Source: Kiritimatiellia bacterium (GTDB lineage: Bacteria; Verrucomicrobiota; Kiritimatiellia; RFP12; UBA1067). From it: 51,551 bases of DNA. Made by a program: the position numbers and the translations under genes. This document shows positions 49,436-51,551 of this stretch, piece after piece. The notes under the pieces were generated by a model. It was not told where the DNA came from. It made no database searches and worked only from the letters and a program-made list of their open reading frames with translations. The DNA is taken from NCBI GenBank assembly GCA_017405115.1, contig JAFRBA010000129.1, positions 1 to 51,551 on the forward strand, given 5' to 3'. Every line of letters begins with the position of its first letter. Position 1 is the stretch's first letter.

Positions 49436-50251
49436 TCAGAGGTGTGTCTGTCGAAAAAGGAGACGTCGTGAGCAGTTGTCTAGATCGATCGGCTGGGTGA
49501 TGGACGGATTCTTGCCGCAGACAGGACAGCTTCCGCCTGGAGGTGGAAGGCGAACTTCGTGAAATCTGGACTTTAGCGCGTCATAGACAAGGAGGCATCC
49601 CGCGAGGAGTTCACCAGCGCCGACGATGTACTTGACCGCTTCCATGGCCTGGAGTGTTCCGATAACGCCACAAACGCCTCCGATCACGCCTGCCGTGTCG
49701 CATGATGGCGCAGAATGCTCGGACGAATACGGGAAGATGCACCTGAGACATGGCGCATGGTTAGGTACGTAGGTCGTGGTTTGCCCCCGGAATTGCAGGA
49801 CTCCTGCATGGCTATACGGTTTTCCCTCAAGGACGCAGGCGTCGTTTATGAGATATTTGGCTGCGGCGTTGTCGGTGCCGTCGATGATGAAGTCCCAGGG
49901 GCGGATCAACTCACGCACGTTGTCGGCGTGCACGACGGAATGGATGGCGTCCACTACGACGTTGGGATTCATGGCGGCGATCCTCTCCGCCGCGCTTTCC
50001 ACCTTTTCCCGTCCAATGTCCTTGGTTGAGTGGAGTATCTGCCGCTGGAGGTTGGTTCGGTCCACTACGTCGAAATCCACGATTCCAAGCCGTCCGACGC
50101 CCGCGGCGGCGAGATAGAGTGCAGCCGGAGAGCCGAGCCCGCCGGCACCGACGACAAGAACCTTCGCGGCCATCAGTCTCCGCTGTCCGTCGAGGCCGAT
50201 CTCCTTCAGCAAGATTTGTCGATAGTAACGCTCTGTTTGTTCGTCTGTCAT
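49436..50251 (-). CDS. MoeB/ThiF-family adenylyltransferase (E1-like)
   Basis: 271 aa. ERYYRQILLKEIGLDGQRRL opens the family. VLVVGAGGLGSPAALYLAAAG is the ATP loop; the catalytic Asp is in FIIDGTDNAAAKYLIND. CLRCIFP and SCPVCGKNP hold the four zinc cysteines. CDTAGVIGGVCGVIG contains the conserved Cys region. It activates the C-terminus of a ThiS, MoaD or CysO-like carrier for sulfur transfer. The carrier gene is not visible. The last residues (SRRLLFRQTHL) do not look like the family end. The ATG overlaps the stop of a cysteine-synthase remnant. Confidence 0.92.
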   Translation of the reverse strand: MTDEQTERYYRQILLKEIGLDGQRRLMAAKVLVVGAGGLGSPAALYLAAAGVGRLGIVDFDVVDRTNLQRQILHSTKDIGREKVESAAERIAAMNPNVVVDAIHSVVHADNVRELIRPWDFIIDGTDNAAAKYLINDACVLEGKPYSHAGVLQFRGQTTTYVPNHAPCLRCIFPYSSEHSAPSCDTAGVIGGVCGVIGTLQAMEAVKYIVGAGELLAGCLLVYDALKSRFHEVRLPPPGGSCPVCGKNPSITQPIDLDNCSRRLLFRQTHL

Positions 50252-50350
50252 TCTCCCACCGGAAAAAGGCCCTTACTGATGTAGCGGTCGCCACGGTCGG
50301 GAAAGAGCGTGACAACGTTGCCGCGCAGTCCGGCGTGGATGGCCTTCAGA
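50248..50350 (-). pseudogene. C-terminal remnant of a cysteine synthase gene
   Basis: Translated in one frame it reads LKAIHAGLRGNVVTLFPDRG, then DRYISKGLFPVGE and stop. This is the conserved end of CysK/CysM-type PLP synthases. Everything upstream is missing: the HD gene's stop codon directly abuts it. Its TGA overlaps the MoeB start by 4 bp, showing that the two genes were once coupled. So the sulfur operon has lost the 5' part of its first gene. Confidence 0.82.
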
Positions 50351-50929
50351 TTATACTTCGAATGACTGGACGGCGACTATGGTGCGCGCGATGAGGTCGT
50401 CCAGCGTCCAGCCAAGCTGGTCCGCCCCGCGCCGTATCACGTCGCGCGAGCAGCCGGCGGCGAATTTCTTGTCCTTGAACTTCTTCTTCACGCTCTTCAG
50501 GTTCAGGTCCTTCGCGCTTTTCGAGGGATACATCAGCACGACGGCACCGAGAAGCCCCGTCAATTCGTCCACGGCATAGAGGATCTTCTCCATCTCGTGT
50601 TCGGGAGCGATGTCGTTTACGATGGCGTAGCCGTGCGAGGCGACGGCCCGGTTGATGGAGTCCTCGACCCCAAGCTCTTTCAGCAGGGTCTGGCTCTTGA
50701 CGCAGTGCTGCTGCGGCCATTGCTCGAAGTCGATGTCGTGCAACATCCCCACGATGCCCCAGTAGTCTTCATCTTCGGCGTATCCGAGCTCGCGCGCAAA
50801 ATATCGCATTGTCTTCTCGACCGTCTCGGCATGATGGAGATGGAACGCGTCCTTGTTGTAACGCGTCAAGAGCTCCCACGCGGCGTCGCGCGTGAGATGA
50901 GTTGTGCGGATGGCATTCGGATCTGACAT
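50351..50929 (-). CDS. HD-domain phosphohydrolase
   Basis: 192 aa. HD motif: FHLHHAETVEKTMRYFAREL, then GIVGMLHDIDFEQWPQQHC supply His, His-Asp and later SHGYAIVNDI and ILYAVDELTGLLGA the other metal ligands. The fold is that of HDIG nucleotidases and similar phosphohydrolases; substrate unknown. The C-terminal SAKDLNLKSVKKKFKDKKFA is basic, ending DDLIARTIVAVQSFEV. Its last 24 codons recur as a diverged copy at 48099-48172. The stop directly joins the cysteine-synthase remnant. Confidence 0.88.
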   Translation of the reverse strand: MSDPNAIRTTHLTRDAAWELLTRYNKDAFHLHHAETVEKTMRYFARELGYAEDEDYWGIVGMLHDIDFEQWPQQHCVKSQTLLKELGVEDSINRAVASHGYAIVNDIAPEHEMEKILYAVDELTGLLGAVVLMYPSKSAKDLNLKSVKKKFKDKKFAAGCSRDVIRRGADQLGWTLDDLIARTIVAVQSFEV

Positions 50930-50964
50930 AGTTGACCATCTTTCTTTTGGTGTTAACGGCGAAT

Positions 50965-50970
50965 ATTATC
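50965..50970 (-). promoter_or_regulatory. Candidate -10 box of the HD gene
   Basis: Minus-strand TGGGATAAT fits an extended -10 (GATAAT at 50970-50965), about 30 nt upstream of the HD start. Nothing else is seen in 50971-51121. Confidence 0.35.
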
Positions 50971-51121
50971 CCATAATCCAAGGACTATAGGGTAATCGGA
51001 AATGGATATGCTTCAAAATAGGCGTTTCCTATCATGCAAGATGTCATACCATATTAGAAGAACGACTTGTGCGCGTCTCGCGCGGTGATTCCCTCTACAC
51101 AACAAGTTCATAAACCCACAT

Positions 51122-51551
51122 CTACTCTGTCTTGGATTCCTGATTCGACTCTCGCTTCTCAAACATCAAAGCGAAAGATACCACGAGAAGGACGCAAGAA
51201 CACCATATCGCCCGGATTCCGAGCTTCGGCACGGCAAGCGAACCAAGAGTAGCACCGAGTGCGAACAGCGCGATGATGCCAAGGTAACGTTCCGCTCGGA
51301 GCCACGCCCGCCTACCGTCGCCGGACAGGGCACGGCCGCCCCATTCTGCGAACGAACGGAGGTTCCCGATGCACATCGTGCTGGAGTAGACATTGCCATG
51401 TATCTTGCGAAACGCCTGCACCTGCATCGCGCATGTAAACGAAACGATGGCGTTGGCCGCGAAGTCGAAACCAGACGGGATGAAACCAACTACGAACAGA
51501 AGCACAACTTCGATGATAAGAACTTCCTGCCGCCAATGCAAAGTAACCGAA
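51122..51551 (-). CDS. YoaK-family (DUF1275) membrane protein, 5' end outside window
   Basis: At least 143 residues, open to the right edge with no start. Membrane helices: VLIIEVVLLFVVGFIPSGF, IVSFTCAMQVQAFRKIHG, YLGIIALFALGATLGSLAVP and AIWCSCVLLVVSFALMF. The sequence SFTCAMQVQAFRKIHGNVYSSTMCIGNLRS is the DUF1275 signature (AxxMGxQNAxxRxxxGxxxxTTxxTGxLt). Function unknown, inner membrane. The C-terminus ends with a Glu/Ser-rich tail. Confidence 0.85.
   Translation of the reverse strand, partial: SVTLHWRQEVLIIEVVLLFVVGFIPSGFDFAANAIVSFTCAMQVQAFRKIHGNVYSSTMCIGNLRSFAEWGGRALSGDGRRAWLRAERYLGIIALFALGATLGSLAVPKLGIRAIWCSCVLLVVSFALMFEKRESNQESKTE

Noticed and set aside
1..51551. CRISPR arrays, tRNA, rRNA
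   Set aside because: No regularly spaced direct repeats with unique spacers, no tRNA T-loop (GGTTCGAATCC-like) with matching acceptor stem and no rRNA sequence were found by reading.

Overview
The window reads as a chromosomal segment of a Gram-negative bacterium, roughly 50-58% GC in housekeeping stretches and visibly AT-richer in two accessory blocks (about 1-7.5 kb and 34-42 kb). The Gram-negative envelope is inferred from the RND pump and a Cys-rich lipoprotein. A sodium-pumping decarboxylase beta subunit with a fused gamma/biotin subunit, sodium antiporters and Tat genes would fit a PVC-group anaerobe (Kiritimatiellota, Lentisphaerota or Verrucomicrobiota). That placement is inference only; no rRNA, tRNA or species marker is present. 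Nearly all genes lie on the minus strand in long, tightly packed operons. Recurrent extended -10 boxes (TGnTATAAT) are found close to start codons.

Region 1 (1-10.7 kb) is a defence island read as one minus-strand operon. Two tandem HsdM paralogues come first, then HsdS, a ~600-aa protein with a C-terminal HEPN-type RX4H motif, a Cys/His zinc-binding protein of defence-island type, three tandem AbiTii-domain paralogues, and a SMEK-domain predicted nuclease that runs off the window. No HsdR is present. Region 2 (10.8-16.7 kb) holds a cyclophilin-fold secreted protein, an Rpn-like gene fragment, a flavodoxin-fold oxidoreductase and an AcrAB-type RND pump. Region 3 (16.7-23.4 kb) is a sigma-factor-headed operon of sodium circuitry: sigma factor, anti-sigma-like membrane protein, OadG-biotin fusion, OadB, CPA2 antiporter fused to EIIA, small membrane protein, TatB, TatA, CaCA exchanger. 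Region 4 (23.4-29.2 kb) carries a two-component system followed by GT39, GT2 and Na/Pi cotransporter genes.

Region 5 (29.2-34.2 kb) has an HxlR regulator divergent from an NTF2-like protein and a flavin reductase. A 414-bp convergent intergenic region follows, with five perfect hairpins. Then comes a three-gene secreted/membrane operon that includes an alpha/beta hydrolase.

Region 6 (33.8-41.2 kb) is the most striking. It is a RiPP (ribosomal peptide) biosynthesis operon built around a 65-aa precursor whose core has cysteines at four-residue spacing (CXXX repeats). Two paralogous radical SAM/SPASM maturases flank the precursor. A ClpP-fold serine protease and a peptidase-less ABC exporter follow, overlapping by a few bases. 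Accessory genes encode a DnaJ-type zinc-finger membrane protein, a secreted protein, a one-TM peptide and a Sel1 protein.

Region 7 (41.5-51.5 kb) contains two PIN-domain toxin-antitoxin modules sharing a 3' repeat. A second HxlR module is divergent from a DsbA/FrnE protein and an MBL hydrolase. A metal-type two-component system follows, whose kinase lacks the ATPase domain and whose operon starts with an 18-Cys lipoprotein. A cupin comes next. Last is a sulfur-metabolism remnant (cysteine-synthase tail, MoeB/ThiF, PatB) flanked on both sides by copies of the 3' end of an HD-domain gene, followed by a partial YoaK-family protein.
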